The notes under the pieces are model-generated. The model made no database searches. It saw only the letters and a program-made list of their open reading frames with translations, and was not told the origin of the DNA. A DNA stretch of 42,654 nucleotides from Cruorifilaria tuberocauda. Taxonomy: Eukaryota > Nematoda > Chromadorea > Rhabditida > Onchocercidae. Positions 13,001 to 27,500 of this stretch are shown piece after piece (position 1 is the stretch's first letter; every line of letters starts with the position of its first letter). A program made the position numbers and the translations under genes. The stretch is from the NCBI GenBank assembly GCA_013365365.1, contig JABVXU010000458.1, forward strand, positions 1-42,654. Direction: 5' to 3'.

Positions 13001-13511
13001 ATTTAATTGAGAAAACATTGAACCAATAGTTATTGAAATGAAAACAAAAAGAATGATGACATTGCGGATTCTCTAGACGAAGTCCATGATGCTATCAAAT
13101 ATCAATAAAGCTAATTTGAATTTTAAACCAGAACGAAAAATTATTTTTCATTTTTTCCAAAAAGACTTTGTGTCTATCTCGAATACATACGTATTATCTT
13201 TTACTTTTTTGCACATTATTACAGCGAAATTTGCAATTGCATTTTTGGAAAAAAACTGTCTTCCCTTTTGTATGGAAATATTACAGTATATTCCAATGTT
13301 GCTTGTTTTTCATAATTTTCCTTTTAAATTTTACATTTATTAAATCGCCTAAACATCCAATTGCATATTTACTATTTTTACAAAAATTAAAGAAAAAAAT
13401 CATTAGGAAATTTATATACTTTATAATTAAAATTAAAAGAAAATATTAATTGCAACAGATATTATTTGTAATGAAAATTAAAATACAAACTAAATATTTC
13501 TAAAGTATTTA

Positions 13512-13646
13512 TTAAATTAATGTTAAAAAGGTCACAATCATTTTTATATTTGTTGATGATACAATGTGATTGGCTGGAATATCTCCGGGTAGAAGATTAA
13601 CTCTTTGAATGATTAACTGGTAATCAGCTTGATTTGAACTGAACCG
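13512..13646 (-). CDS. Candidate terminal exon, function unknown
   Basis: After a good acceptor (TTTTTTGCATTCTTAG|CGG) the minus strand is open for 44 codons to TAA. The local base composition is richer than its surroundings and the residues are mixed (NQADYQLIIQRVNLLPGD..). The end is mildly hydrophobic (MIVTFLTLI). A GTATCA donor after ..PANHI would allow a further exon near 13065. No partner exon upstream was found, so this may be chance or an isolated relic. Confidence 0.3.
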   Translation of the reverse strand, partial: RFSSNQADYQLIIQRVNLLPGDIPANHIVSSTNIKMIVTFLTLI

Positions 13647-16477
13647 CTAAGAATGCAAAAAAGAATGGTATTAAGCTAATAGCACATTTTACTGTTATAA
13701 TAATGAGCCCATTGTGAAGAAATAAAAATTTTCGTTGAAACAGATTTTAAGTCGCAAAAAATTAATTTTAATAATCAATCTAATTGCATATATTTCCTAA
13801 AAAAGGCTTAAAATTTATTTATTAATTTATTTATTCTCAATATCTCAATATCTCATTACTTCATCAATAAAAAAATGTTTCATGAAAGAATGCAACTCAA
13901 TTAGCTGATAGATATTTTAATAGAGGATGAAAATTTGAACTTCTGCATTTCATTATAATTCAAAAGATTCTCTAAATTCGAATTATTAATTAGTTCATTC
14001 ATAATATGATAACATTTAACTTCTGCTTTGACAAGATTTACCAATCCTTCTGTTCAAAAGAATAATCAGAGCGATTATTAATAAATGAGAGATTTTATTA
14101 AATTAAATCTAATTCTTTTTTATTTATTGTATTTGATTATGCTGTCATTGTATGAATAAAACGGATGAATTTTGAATTATCAAAATTATAATTTAGCTAA
14201 TCAATTATAACTTCATATTTTCGATTACTAATTGCTTTAGCTCACAATAATCATTTGATTCATGTCAGTATGTCAGTTTAAAATTATTATTTCTAATATT
14301 GAATCACAATGTCCCGATCTTTAAAAATATTGGAATGCTAAATATCAATTAAATATTAATAATGCCAATTTTTTACTCATGAAAAATTCATTTCATTTCT
14401 AGTACTGCTTCTTAAATTATATGTTAACATGTAACAGGCTAGCTAAAAATTATAATTTTGCACTAATCCTTTTCGTAAATATGAGTGATTAGATAACAAA
14501 TAGTTATCAAAAATATGGGCAGTAAATCATTTATCACAAATAAAATCTATCGCTGAAAGTTAAATTTCATTTACTGTTTCAATCTTTTGGAACCAAAATG
14601 AAACAATAATTATAAACATTCTTCTCATATTTCGAAAATTTTCATTTTTGTTTTAATTTTTAGTGATAAAATTTTTGATCTAACAATAGAATCATCCCGT
14701 CAATTTAGCAACAATGAAATATTTGTGCAATTGTTGGAAATTTTTGCATATTCATTTAACACACTAATTAATTAATTAATAATTCTTTTTTCTTTTCTTA
14801 CGCAAATTATTCTTCGATTATTTGCTAAAATTCATTTATTCTTTTCAAATGTATTAATAAATGAGAAAAATAGCTGGTTGAAAAAGTGAAAGCAAAGAAG
14901 TCCAGAAAAGATAATTATAATACAAATAGCTTAACGATTTCCACAAATTTTTCTCTTCTACTAATTTGATTTCAACTTATCAAAAATAAGATTCTTTGAA
15001 TAAAGGATGTTCTGATAGAATAATGATTGATTTGATGCTAAAATTTGATTAATATTCCATTTCTCTATTATGATTGGATGGAAAATTCAACTATTAGGAC
15101 TGATTCTCTGTTTAAATAATTTAAAATTCTTTTAATTTGTGGAAGTATTGAAAATTTCTTCGCTTAGGTAATTACATTTTTCTCCAAATTGCCGTGAATT
15201 TTGAATTATCGCAAATTTTGCTAATTATTATATTTAAAGATTATAATTACCTAATTTTTTTTGTTTTTGATTTTCTCGGAAAATAAGAAGGTTACTGTCA
15301 GTGTAAAATGGTGAAAATGAGGAAAAAAATTGAAGTATATATAATGATGAAAAGTTATTTTCATCAAAAAAACAGTTGAATGATCGGACAATTTTCAATA
15401 TTAATGTGATGGTTTTGACTGTAAACGCAACGATCTTCAAAAATTTACTGAAATCAGCTGCAAATTGATCACTTTATTCCATTATTTTGCTATAATTCTC
15501 GTTCGTATAAATCATAAAATCGTAAAATCCAATCGAAATTTTTGATATCGAAGAGAAAGAAAAAAGAGCGAATGGTATCAATTTTTTGCATTTAACAAAT
15601 CGAAATGATTAACTAATCTTCAAAATTTGTCAGATTTGTTATTTTTGTTCTGTAAATTATTTATGGATAATATAAACAGAATTGCTGTAATTTTGGACTG
15701 AGAAAAAGAAAGAGGAGAATTGATAGAGCAATTTTCTAAATTGTTGAAAAAAATTATTTATCAGGAATCCGATAATACCACGAACATATTTTTGAATTCC
15801 TATTCAAAATAATAAGTACACATATTTAAAACGTTATTATTATTTATTTTGCTATATTGAAATTGGTAATCAAATATTAAAATTTTATTTTTTTCCAAAC
15901 TTTTATTTAAAGTTTATTTAAGCGTATTTGTGCGTATATTGGATGGAAATAAATTGTTTAATTAGCTGCATCAGTAATAGGATGATATGGTTTTAAATTT
16001 CGATCTGTTGATTTGTTGAAATTTTGCGCAATATATAAAGTTTTCTACATTTTCTTCGCTTAAGAACAAATTTACTTTTCAAATTAAGCTATTAATGTTT
16101 TGATGAAAGTGAAAATGAAGAGATGCAATTTAATTATAGAATTTCAAGCATTATGAATCTATGAAATGTCAAAATTTCCTCAAACTTTTTGATTTAATGA
16201 AAACAATATTTATTCATTTTATCAAAAATTTACCTATTTGTAGCAAAAAAAAGAAATAGTATAGTTGCTGAATTTCATTAATTGATTTTTTATCGATTCA
16301 TACAGGAAATATTAAAAGTTTTTAATGAAAAGGTAGACAGTATCATAATATCAAGTTTTGTTATATACACCAATAATTAGTAATTTTGCAATTTATATAA
16401 TGATAATTGACTTGGTTACTGTAATATTTTTAATTATTTTCGAAATTATTTTTTTTTTTACTTTCGAAATTCTTAAT

Positions 16478-16544
16478 TTCCTGTTATCAATTAAAATAAA
16501 AGTGAAAAGAATACAGAATAAACGGATTAGAATGAAGCACTGAA
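16478..16544 (+). repeat. Dispersed 67-bp repeat, copy 1
   Basis: This 67-base stretch, starting TTCCTGTTATCAATTAAAAT, recurs at 23302-23368 in the same orientation with one visible mismatch (T at 16527, C at 23351). Homology stops sharply on both sides. It overlaps the end of a chance open frame at 16358-16543. Confidence 0.85.
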
Positions 16545-16837
16545 GCATGGAAAAAATACATTTTTTGTGTGATTGATTGAAACGGAGTGTATATCACGAT
16601 TTGGTTGAAATGCGAAAAATGATCCATTAATGCACGATTGGCTAAATCTCTCCTTTTCATCAGTTTTTGTCGAAATAACGATCAATCACTAACTTTAATT
16701 GCGGATTTAGTAATATCGAAGTAATGAAGTATCAAATATGTGAAAAAAATTTAATAAAATTAATAGCTCGTTAGTATGGATTTTTGAAACCTGATAAATT
16801 ACATTGTATAATTGCTGGCTAATCAACGATTATTGAA

Positions 16838-16860
16838 AAGAGAGAGAGAGAGAGAAAGAG
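16838..16860. repeat. GA microsatellite
   Basis: Nine or so GA units, slightly interrupted (AGAGAGAGAGAGAGAAAGAG). Confidence 0.8.
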
Positions 16861-19800
16861 GAAAACAAAGAAATTGTTTGTACCATTTTATCATTCTATT
16901 TCTCGCTTTCGAATAATATTCGATTAATTCAATTAGAACGGTAAAATTAGAATGCTATGTTTATAGCAATGACAATGATAATGGTGAAACGAATAGTTGC
17001 AAACTTAATAGAAAAAGATGCACAAATTAATTTCGATCATGATGTATGAATTGAAAATAGAAGGACAGATGAATGCGTGGAATAAATTGCTATTGAGAGA
17101 GTTGGAAAACAATGCAAATGGGATATAGGAAGAAAATATCATGTTAGATCGACAATAATCATGATAGATTGATAAATGTGCAGAGAAGGAAGGAGGGAAA
17201 AGTCAAAATGAGCAATTACTGATATCAGAGATGAAGCTGATAAGAAAGATTCGATGAGATGATAGTATTCACTAATTAGTGAAATTACTTATTAGTAAAA
17301 TCACAACACTAACTGATTGACATAGAATTCAGAATGAAAAATTACAACTAACTTTTTGTGAGAATTTCTCTGATCAAATTCATTTGCAAATATTATCATT
17401 TAACTGCAAATGTTGGCGATTGATTTGCATTCAATTGAAAATCCTGCTATATGTATTGTACGAATTCTTGATAATAATACTGATATCATGTCTAGCAATT
17501 AAATCTTATTTTTTTTATTTCACATGAATAAATTAACCGCATAGCTGTAACCAATGAAAAGCCTATGTTAGCAATCTTTTCGATAACTTTATAGAAACAG
17601 TTAATGGTAACAGAATTCTTAAAGCTTGAACGAATAGAAATTATATGTTTTCATAAAATGTGCATAAGATTTATTCGAATTACCCGTTGCAGTCTTTCGC
17701 GATCTAAATTATCCATTAATTATCGATCAGAATATAAGATATGAAAAATTGTTCGAAATATTCGGAAATTAAAACAAAATCTATCATCTTTTTCATTTAT
17801 AAACGTTAATAATTGGTAATCAGTTCTTGAAAATGAAAATATAAATTGCAGAAGCAACTTTCACAAAATTTCAGTTGTCATAATCTGATTGACCTAAAAT
17901 TAATATAAGAAATCGAAAGTGATAATCTGCTTTAATTAATTGTAATAAATTATTACTATAATAATCACATTTATGATGACGAAAAATAAAAAAAAGAAAT
18001 ATTAATGATTTTTTTATTTGTATAAAATGAAATTAAAAAGCATAGAAAAATAAATTGCTGATTTGTTCAGTAAAATTTATACAAACATGAAAACCATGAT
18101 ATCAAATTGAAAAATGCAATTATTATTTAATGACTAAATGAATGCATACATAATTTTCTTTTAATCTAAAGGTATAATATTTTTTAGCTAGCAAATTTGA
18201 AAGAAAAAAAGAAAAAAAATCAATTGTCGTGAATCTTTGATATAAAAATTTCTTTAATCATTTAACTGAATTTGATTCAATAAAACAATTAAAAACTATA
18301 CTCTTCAAGCAGCTAATGCAATTACAATTTAATTGTCAATATTCATATTTCCTATATCAGTTAATTTGCTATTAAATTATTCGCAAGCATTTTTAGAATC
18401 CAATAAGTTACCTATTATAAAGGTGAGTAATTTATGCATATTGTTTACATTTTAAGAAAACATTTTCGAGAAAAATTATTCTACAATATTAAAAAGAGAT
18501 CAATAAGAAAAGCGGTTAAAATATCAAGTAATGATAGCAATTAATAATCTTCAATGAAATATCTTTTGAATAAAATCACTAAAAAACAATTTACAGAGAT
18601 TCTTATCAAATATTCTCATCAAACGAAGAAGGAAAAGTTGAAAAAAGATCGAAATAATCAGAAATTAAATTCATCCTATTGTACTGAATAATTCAAATGA
18701 ATAGCAATTCATGCGATGCTTTTCAGATTTTTTTTTCTTTGATTTTCTAGCATAAATAAGATTGTTTTATCTTTCAAATAATATTTTTAATGAAATAATG
18801 AATGAATGAATTCAATATCATTATAATTTGAATACTGCTGTAATGGTATTAAGAAAACAAGCCAGTTGAACTCTAAATTCACTGTTTGTAAATTTTTTTA
18901 ATTCACCACATGAAATGAATTCCTAATTATTCCTCAGAAAATAATATTATAAAAATTTTGAAATATTTCTGAAATTTTGACGCAAGAAGGAGTCAGTATT
19001 TCAGTTGGTTACTTGCATGGATTCAGAAAAAAATGACATATATGCCCAAGTTAAATTGATTAACTGATGCGATGCGAGAATAAATTAGATCAAAATTTTT
19101 TTTCTAAATTTAAGTTAAAATTTTTTGTTTAATGTATTTTACTTCTTATATCTATGACAGTTTGTTATCAAGTTCAAAAAAGAATTCAATTGCATTTTCA
19201 AAAAATTTGCTTATAATTTTATCAGATGAAATAATATTATTCATTAAGGGCAAGTAAAAAAAAAAACAATTCGAACTTACGCTATCAATAGCAGCCTTAC
19301 TTGAACAGGATCATTTTTCAGATCTTTTTAACTCCAGTAGAATACAATGTTTATCGATAATACATTTACAAAATTTATGATAATATAACTTATCCCTATA
19401 TATTTTAGTCTAACTATGTATATGTATTATAATAATAGGATATATTATAGATTTCACGAACATCAAGTTATAACTTTTCAAATTCAAGATAATTTCTCAT
19501 TTCGATAGTATAAAACAGCTTATTCTGCCTTTTCTTTTTCTCTTCATTTTGTTAACATATTATAGTTGATAGCAGCATTATAAATTATATCATTAAATGA
19601 TCTGATAATAATCTCTTCTTACAAAACGTTAATGATATTTCCCTATTTCAAATTATTATCGTAGAATGAAAAGATTTTAAGAATTACAATGACATAATTT
19701 TACATTACACCATGTTTGATATTTAAGGGAAAGAATGCGATCTTATCGAAAGTCATAAAATTAATATAGTTTAATTTATAATACTATAACATTCATAAGT

Positions 19801-19941
19801 TTCAAAGAACAGCTTTTAAAAATTATAATTTTCTGAAAAGATTTCTCTTTAAAAGAATGGCGTTCAAAAGAGTATAGCAAATTTTCAAAGATAAATGCAA
19901 TTTAGAAAAAAAATTTATTGTTTTACAAGATTGATCGATGC

Positions 19942-20121
19942 TTATCGCTTCCAGCATTTTCCAGGAGATGATCCGAGAGTTTCCTTCTCCAGTTTATATT
20001 TATGAATTTTTTTCGAAGTTCGATATTTGGAACAATTACATCGAAATCTCTTTTCCATAGGAAATTTATTTAATTTCATATGAAATATATACCACTCACT
20101 TCCAATTTTTAAACAATTCAT
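19942..20121 (-). CDS. Candidate small ORF of 59 codons, function unknown
   Basis: The minus strand is open from ATG at 20121 to TAA at 19942. The last 35 codons are far less AT-rich than the flanks. The protein is basic and Cys-containing (MEKRFRCNCSKYRTSKK ... GKCWKR). I see no recognised domain and no clear splice acceptor. It could be a lone coding exon, a relic, or chance. Confidence 0.25.
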   Translation of the reverse strand: MNCLKIGSEWYIFHMKLNKFPMEKRFRCNCSKYRTSKKIHKYKLEKETLGSSPGKCWKR

Positions 20122-21515
20122 TTAATTCTTGAAAAACTCCAAATCTAATTTAACAAATAATTCGCCTCATTTTCAGACTAAAATTTTTATATTATTATGA
20201 TAAAAAGTAAAAAAGAAGTAGGAAAGAAATATTACCAAAGTAAAAAAATTTTTCGTAATTTTAACATGTGACAGAAATGTTATTAGAATTCCTGTGGAAG
20301 TTAGCTTAGTGAGAAAATTTTTGATTTAAATTTTAAATTTGCTTAAACTAAAAGTTTCAATTAAAAGAGTAGTCGATAGCTGCTGAAATTTTGATATGAT
20401 TCAATTTTAAATTGCAAAAGTCGACAGTGCTAATTGAGCGATTTATTAAAAGAAAAAACAGACTGTTTAAGATTGTTCAGGCTTAGGTAAATGTTATGCA
20501 TTTAGCCGTATCGCATGCTTTAAGTTCAAGTTCTTATTTCTTAAACTTTTTGATTTATAAACTTGAAAGTTATTGATAATGATTATTCAATTCATCATTC
20601 CACACCAATTTTTTACTAATCCTGTATGGTAGAATATGTTTTTATTATCCATAAACGACTCAGTCGAATCTCACGTAAACGCGAAAAAAGTATTTTGACG
20701 TAAATGTAAAAGAAAGATGAAAAAACTTCAAAGTTTTAATTCCTTCCAAACAAAAAAAAAATAAACATAACCATAAATACTACGATGAGGAATTTGATTT
20801 ATGTCACAGCGAAAATGAATCATACATAATATTCTTGTTATGAAAAGAAGAAAAAAGTGAATGATTCTAATAAATATGAAAAAATCTTTTTTTGTTGTTC
20901 AAAAAAAATTACAATGTATGTTTGGTAAAACCGAAGGAAAACAAAGAAAACAATGCTGCCACAATGAATTATAAAATTATACTCAATACAATACGGAACT
21001 TTGGATATCAAAAATGGATTTTTAATTTCAAGTAAAACTTGAATGTCTTATGAAACAGTAAGCCATAATGATGTTTATTTCATTGTATCGCAACATGCAA
21101 ACATGAGAATTACTTTATGAATAGGAAGGTTGGGATAAGTTTGGATAAGTAACAATCGACGATTTAATATCAAACTCTATAATTATAAGTATTTTAAAAG
21201 AAATTGAGGAAAAAATTGCTAATAAGGACAAATATTTATGAGCAAACAATTAGCATTGATCGTTTTTAAAAACAAATTAGCAAATATGAAATTTGCTGCA
21301 TGTTAGTAGAAATTATGGTTATCTTATTTGAAATACTTATAATTTATGCAAAAAAAATCAGTAACAAATTGAAGTTTCGAAATTCAACTCTAGATATTTA
21401 ATTTTTAAAACGACGAATAAAACAATAACATGCAAAATTGAAATGTATAAGAATGGAAAAAGAAGATATGCAAGAAAGAGTGGAAAAGCTAAAATATATA
21501 AGATTCTAAAATTTT

Positions 21516-24500
21516 CTAAACTTTACTAAATTTAAGACCAGATTCCTCACTGCTGTAACAACTTTGGCAATGAAGCTTAGAATTACGAACCCGAACATCG
21601 GTACCATGAGTTCCATTTCCCAACGTCGTCTTACAAACGTAACATCGAAAGCAACTCAAATGATAAAACAAATTCAACGATTCAATAATCATTGCAGCAC
21701 CACGTCCTATAAAAACAATAATATTATAGTAAAATATCCTGATATGCTACTACCTACAACATGATAAAAAACAAAAAGAACATGATAAAAATGATATATA
21801 ATATAATATGATAAAAATACGATTTTATTACAAATTCAAACAATAATCTTCGTTACAATTCATTATAAATCATTAAAATACAATTCGTACTATTATGTAT
21901 TATATATCTACATATACAAGTACATAATTAGCCATATAATCATGAAATATTTGTTAGAGATGAAAATGACAGTAATTGTTCTTGCGGCGACTAATTTAAT
22001 TCCCTTATATGCAGATGTAAAATATTTTTATTTGCTTGAAAATAATATATTAGAATTGGAATATATATATATATATATATATATATCAGAATTAGAATTA
22101 AAATCCTAATCATGCATTAGGAAAAAAGGAACAAACCTTGCAGTAGTACAAATGCAGATAATAAGCATGGCAGGTATGTTATTATGTTTTTTTTTGTGAA
22201 GCAGTAAAATGCATGCAAAGGTTGAGAAAATGAATAAATATACGACAGATCAGGCAGATTGATATTTTATAAGCGTATCTCACACTTACAATTCACTAAA
22301 ATGGATGAATTAATTTTGTAAAAATTACTGCAAGTGAAAAAAAATTTTTTTATATCATTTAAAACAGTCAGGCAAGAGACTTTTTTGTTTTCTTTTTTTG
22401 CTCTAAAAAGTTAAGAAAATGAAATAATGCTATGAAATTACGTAAGTTTCTGAATTGCAGTATTAACTGAAAACATTAATTTTTCTGAGTAAAAAAAAAG
22501 TTAATGAAATATGTAAAAGATAAGGTTAGTCTCTACAGATTTGAGAAATGTATTTAAAATGACGAGAATATTTCTTACTAAAAAAGCATTTCTATATGCG
22601 AAAATAGACATAGCACTAAGTTTGAAGCAAAGTGTGTGAAATGAAATGAAATTTCAATTAGATTTAATAAAGTATTCATGATAACTTACCAAGTTCCATG
22701 TTACAGTGTGAGCAGCGGTGTTTACCGCTCACTGATAACAGTGGTTCATCTGTATTTGATGAAGGTTTAGTCATCACTCTGCGATTACGATTGTTTGATT
22801 CATCCGACTAAAAAAAATGAGAAATAGCATATTAAAAAGGCTGTAACTGATACTTTAAATTATATTCAAAATAATCAATTTGATGATTTGTTGATAGTAT
22901 AAATTCGACTGACATAATTTATTATAATGTAATTTTAATACTAATTTATAGTTTGAATTTATAGTTTGAGGACTTTTTAAAAAATTCAACGATTTTGATA
23001 ATAATTAATTCTATACAGTAAGAAAAAGGATAATAGCTGAAAGGCTTATATAATATTAACTTATCCAATTACTTCAGTGATGTCTTCGTGGCTTGATCTT
23101 TATCAAAGAATTAGTATTTATTAAAGACTGATAATATTAGAGCATATATTTTCGATTATTTAACTAAGTATTTTGACCTTAATTGTTTTAGGATTTCGAG
23201 TGTAGAGTTGTTTAAAAATGAATGTGAAAAACTTTTATGTGACCGAATGAATGCTTAAACATATTTGGAATTTATTAAATTGATTAAGCTAAATTTTAAA
23301 ATTCCTGTTATCAATTAAAATAAAAGTGAAAAGAATACAGAATAAACGGACTAGAATGAAGCACTGAATTTTAAAACCGTTAGATATTTTCACATGTTAA
23401 TCTTCTCAATTTTACGTAACAAAAATTATCCACCGTTCTATTTGAATTTGGCACGAAGGATCGACTATTCTCAAATGGTCCTTTGGACTGATCGAAGGAT
23501 GAAAGGTTTTCGGTACCTAAATCGGATTTCTTCGGCCGTATCACTTCTGATTGTGATAAATGTCTGCTTATCTTTCCGTTTCCACAACGTATGCTACAAT
23601 TAAATTATAGCTAATTAATATAGGTTGATTAATTGACTAATTAAATCAGATCAGTGGATTAAATTATTTGAATAGTAAACTAGCTTAATTCTGAGAAAAT
23701 TCAAGTCTAAACAACAATTGCGATCCAATAAATTTATAATACTTAGAACACGAAAGATCATGTTTCAAACTAAATTGTATTAAATTTTTGTGTTAAAAAA
23801 AATTCTAAATGAAATTTCGGCTCCAAAAAGAGAACTTAAATTTAAAACAAATGTTTAGAAATGAAAATTTCTGAAGATTTAAACTAACTTCTGATGCGTT
23901 TCAGAATCTTTATTTGGACGAAATTGAAACTTCGAATCTGCATCAACCTTATTACGATTTTCCAGATCATCAGGACTTGGTAAACATTGTTGTTCAATGA
24001 TTTGACGCCAATCTCGGGAATCTCCCTGAATCAATTTCAGGATTCTGAATGTACATTATTTACTAATAGAAAAGCACAGCGCCGAAAATAAAAATGAAAG
24101 TAATGATTATTGTTAAGATTTTTCTGCGAATACAGTAGTTTATCTCAAAATAAAACAAAATTTAAAGCTAATTTCCCTGTCTAATATGAATGATGCAATG
24201 AAAATTAATTAATCAGTGATTGCACATAGAAGAATTCTAATATATTTATTAATATAGCAAATAAAGATTAATCCAGTATATGCTTGAAACAAATATATTA
24301 CTTTGAAACAATATGCCAGTGTTTTGCATTAATCTTGAAAGATACGAAAAATATTGTAATAAGGAAGAAACATACCATCTTTTAATTGAAATGAAAGAAT
24401 TTCGAATAAATCGAAGTTCGGATTATATTTTAATTTGTTGTCAAAGTTTCTGACATTATTTTAACTGTAGCTTATTTCTGGAATCTTTTTTCGATTTTCT

Positions 24501-27500
24501 CGGTTAATAAGTAGTGATAAAATCACATGCTATTTTTATTTTTCACACATTTTAATATACTAACCGTCATTTTTGTTTGATCATTATTATCATTGACACC
24601 ATTTTCTTCGAGCATTATTATATCCCTCTAAAATTATAAATATTATTAGAATATATTATGAAACAAACTATAACATCATTCATTGTCGATATTGTTGCAA
24701 ATATCATTAGGTAAATTTTTTTATAAATAAGCATTATAATATTATAATTTACTTGAATGGTTGATTTGGTAGCATTTGGGAGGTTGCACGGTACTACGTA
24801 GCCATTTCGACGATATTCACCGCCGATATTTCTGGGCAGTGACATTGTTCTTGCTTCATCTTTCTTCATCCAATAACTTATCTAAAATAAACTTTTTTCA
24901 TGAAAGTAAATTTGAAAGACTACATGGCATTATATTACTTTTTTGGCATTACATTATATTACTCAATTTATATATATATATATATCGATACCTTTATTTT
25001 AATATACAATTTATTACAATTAAATACATTTTAAAAATTAAAGTATGAAAAAATATTACACTTTAAAAGATAAAATATTTAATTATTTAAATTTCAAAGT
25101 TATAATTTTAAAATGATATTAATAAATTCTTCGTGACGTTTCAACCTAAAAATATTTGACAGCGTGATGAAATTATGAAATGGAACCAGTTTATTTCCAT
25201 TTTAGATGTGCAATAACTCTTCGATGAATTGAATTTTGAATTATTTACTTTAAGAAGTAGAAATATGGCAATTAAAAATATATTTGGTATTTATATTACT
25301 TCATTTGAAAATTTTTCCTTAAGTTAATTAAGAATCATTTAATGCCAAATAAAGTAAATGGCTAAAGAAATAAGTGCTATAATCCCATGATAGTGATTAG
25401 GCGAAGAAATTATGACTAATCTACCTTATGTTGTATTGGTGATGTTGTAACACTTCGAACTGGAGTGATATCATAATTGCGTAATACAAGCGGCACTTCA
25501 CTGTCATCTTCACTGCTGAACAAGTTTGTAAAACCCTCAACATCGCTTTCTATAACAATCACTCCTATTACTTATCGGATTTAAATTTTATAAAGTGCTA
25601 AATATTCATTTGTACAATCAATTACCATAATACTTCCATTATTGTAATTATTATAATTGTTCGATTAGGTGCGAATGTGAAGAAACCACCGAAGAATAAT
25701 AGAATAATTACTTTGATAATAGACTTATTTTCTTATTATCTGTTTTTGCATATAAATTAACTGTTAGCTGAAGTTATAAAGAGAATAATTTATAACAGTT
25801 ACTGCCATGGCAATTATAATTATAATAATAAAAGAAATACTTTCAATAAGTGATGAGAAGAAACATTTTCAAAAATAGAAATCAATCTTTCAGTGAATTC
25901 ATCTTTGAACATTTAAATACAATAAAAAGACTCATAAAGTAAAATTTTTACTTCAGAATTAATAACATCGTTATCACAATGTTTTATTTTAAGGACAATT
26001 AATTGTTACAAGAGAAAAATAGATGCAAAAACCTCTTCTGGAGAAGCTTGAACTATAAGCGGAAGCGCCATCATCCTGATCATAACCGGTATACGTTTTC
26101 CGCTCCACTTCCGGTATGAAATTAGCTAATTTACCGGGTTTTGGCTTATCGTGCAAGGATGTGACACGATAATCCGGATCACCACCACCACCGGTAATTG
26201 AACATGACGTGCTACTAGCCAATGATGTACGACTGGAAAAACGTTCGCGGGAATGTCGCATAGCATATTTTCCGCTTACATATGCCATTCGTGGATCGTC
26301 ATCATCTGCGGTTGAAACCGATGATAAAATGGAATTGCTACGCGTTACGGTTCCATCTTTAATATTATGTGCAACAGCACCAATCGTAACAGAAGGAGCT
26401 GAAAGAAAAACAAAAATGGATTCAGAAAATGGATTTTAAACAACTTTTCGAATAACTTGACGGGCAAAAAAGTTCAACTTACTGTATTAATGGTCCAAAA
26501 AATTAACATATTCATATTAAACCAAATTGTAAAAGGGACAGAAAATTTACTATAAACGGTAACCAACTCAAATAACAGAAAATAAACTTTTTGTTTTTTA
26601 ATTAATTTGATTGTGCAGTCTTCTTTTTTTTGAAATTTAATTTATGTTTAAATAATATGCACTTAAAATTTCCATTTCCTTCGATTTTTTCATATAATTT
26701 ACTTGAAACTTTCAGAAATTCACCGTTTTCTGAATTTTTGTTATTATTTCCGGTTGACCATTTCTGTGCAGGAGATGAATGTTTTTGTTTTCGAATTCCT
26801 TTACAGCTGTTATTTTTCGTGGTACATTTATCGTCAAATAGTGCTCGCTTCTGATCAAATGGAATTGTTGATCGCTGATCGATAGCTGCCGAAGGATTTT
26901 CTGCAGATACTCGTGGACCTAAGTATATGGAAAAAATGGATTAAAAAGTAGGAAAGCAGTAATTTTTTTTGAAATATTCCTAATTCCTTTATAAAATACT
27001 AAATTGCAAATGTAAATTTTCCTATACTTTATTACTGTTAACTAAGTTGAGAAAAACTTATAAACGAGAATTTTCTTATATAAAAAGTTTAATTTTCATA
27101 ATTGTATCATAATCATACTTATAAACACTCTTTTTGTATTTAAGGAGTGATGGTGAACGGTAATGATGAATTGTCGATGGAGATTGATGAAATGTTCGAA
27201 ATCCATTTTTTTGCTATTTAAATTAAATTAATACCAATAATAGCATTTTCAGATCGCCGAATTCTTAATTCAATATCACCATCGCGTTCTGCTTCATGCA
27301 ACATTCTTACGACACACTGATAATATCTATCCATTAGTGATTCACCGTTTATACTCAATACCAAATCACCAACCTGAAATTTTTAATTTCAACTGAGGTA
27401 AAATTTTCCAAAATGTGATAAAGGATGGAATAAACTATAAATTCTTTTTGCAGAAGGATTCATATTACATTGTGTTCAATAAATTATTTTGAATTATTAT

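Larger units (their letters stand above)
10002..21515. other. 11.5-kb AT-rich region with no confident gene
   Basis: The DNA is very AT-rich and the open frames seen are of a length expected by chance at this composition. It holds a GA microsatellite (16838-16860), one copy of a 67-bp dispersed repeat (16478-16544) and two weak minus-strand candidate exons (13512-13646 and 19942-20121), listed separately. It probably combines the promoter region of the glycosyltransferase gene and the 3' flank of the LIM gene. Confidence 0.5.

Noticed and set aside
13086..13449. Two overlapping plus-strand frames of 85 and 93 codons
   Set aside because: Phe/Ile/Lys-rich, in T- and A-runs, with no splice signals or motifs. 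Such lengths are expected by chance at this base composition.
15234..15440. Minus-strand 68-codon frame preceded by a TTTCAG and followed by a GTAATT
   Set aside because: Low-complexity Phe/Leu/Ser/Asn-rich chain with no phase-compatible neighbours and no recognised domain.
21564..21764. Plus-strand 66-codon frame
   Set aside because: Antisense shadow of the LIM-domain exon.
23394..23603. Plus-strand 69-codon frame
   Set aside because: It is the antisense shadow of the minus-strand exon 23416-23593, which has good splice sites and the correct phase on both sides.
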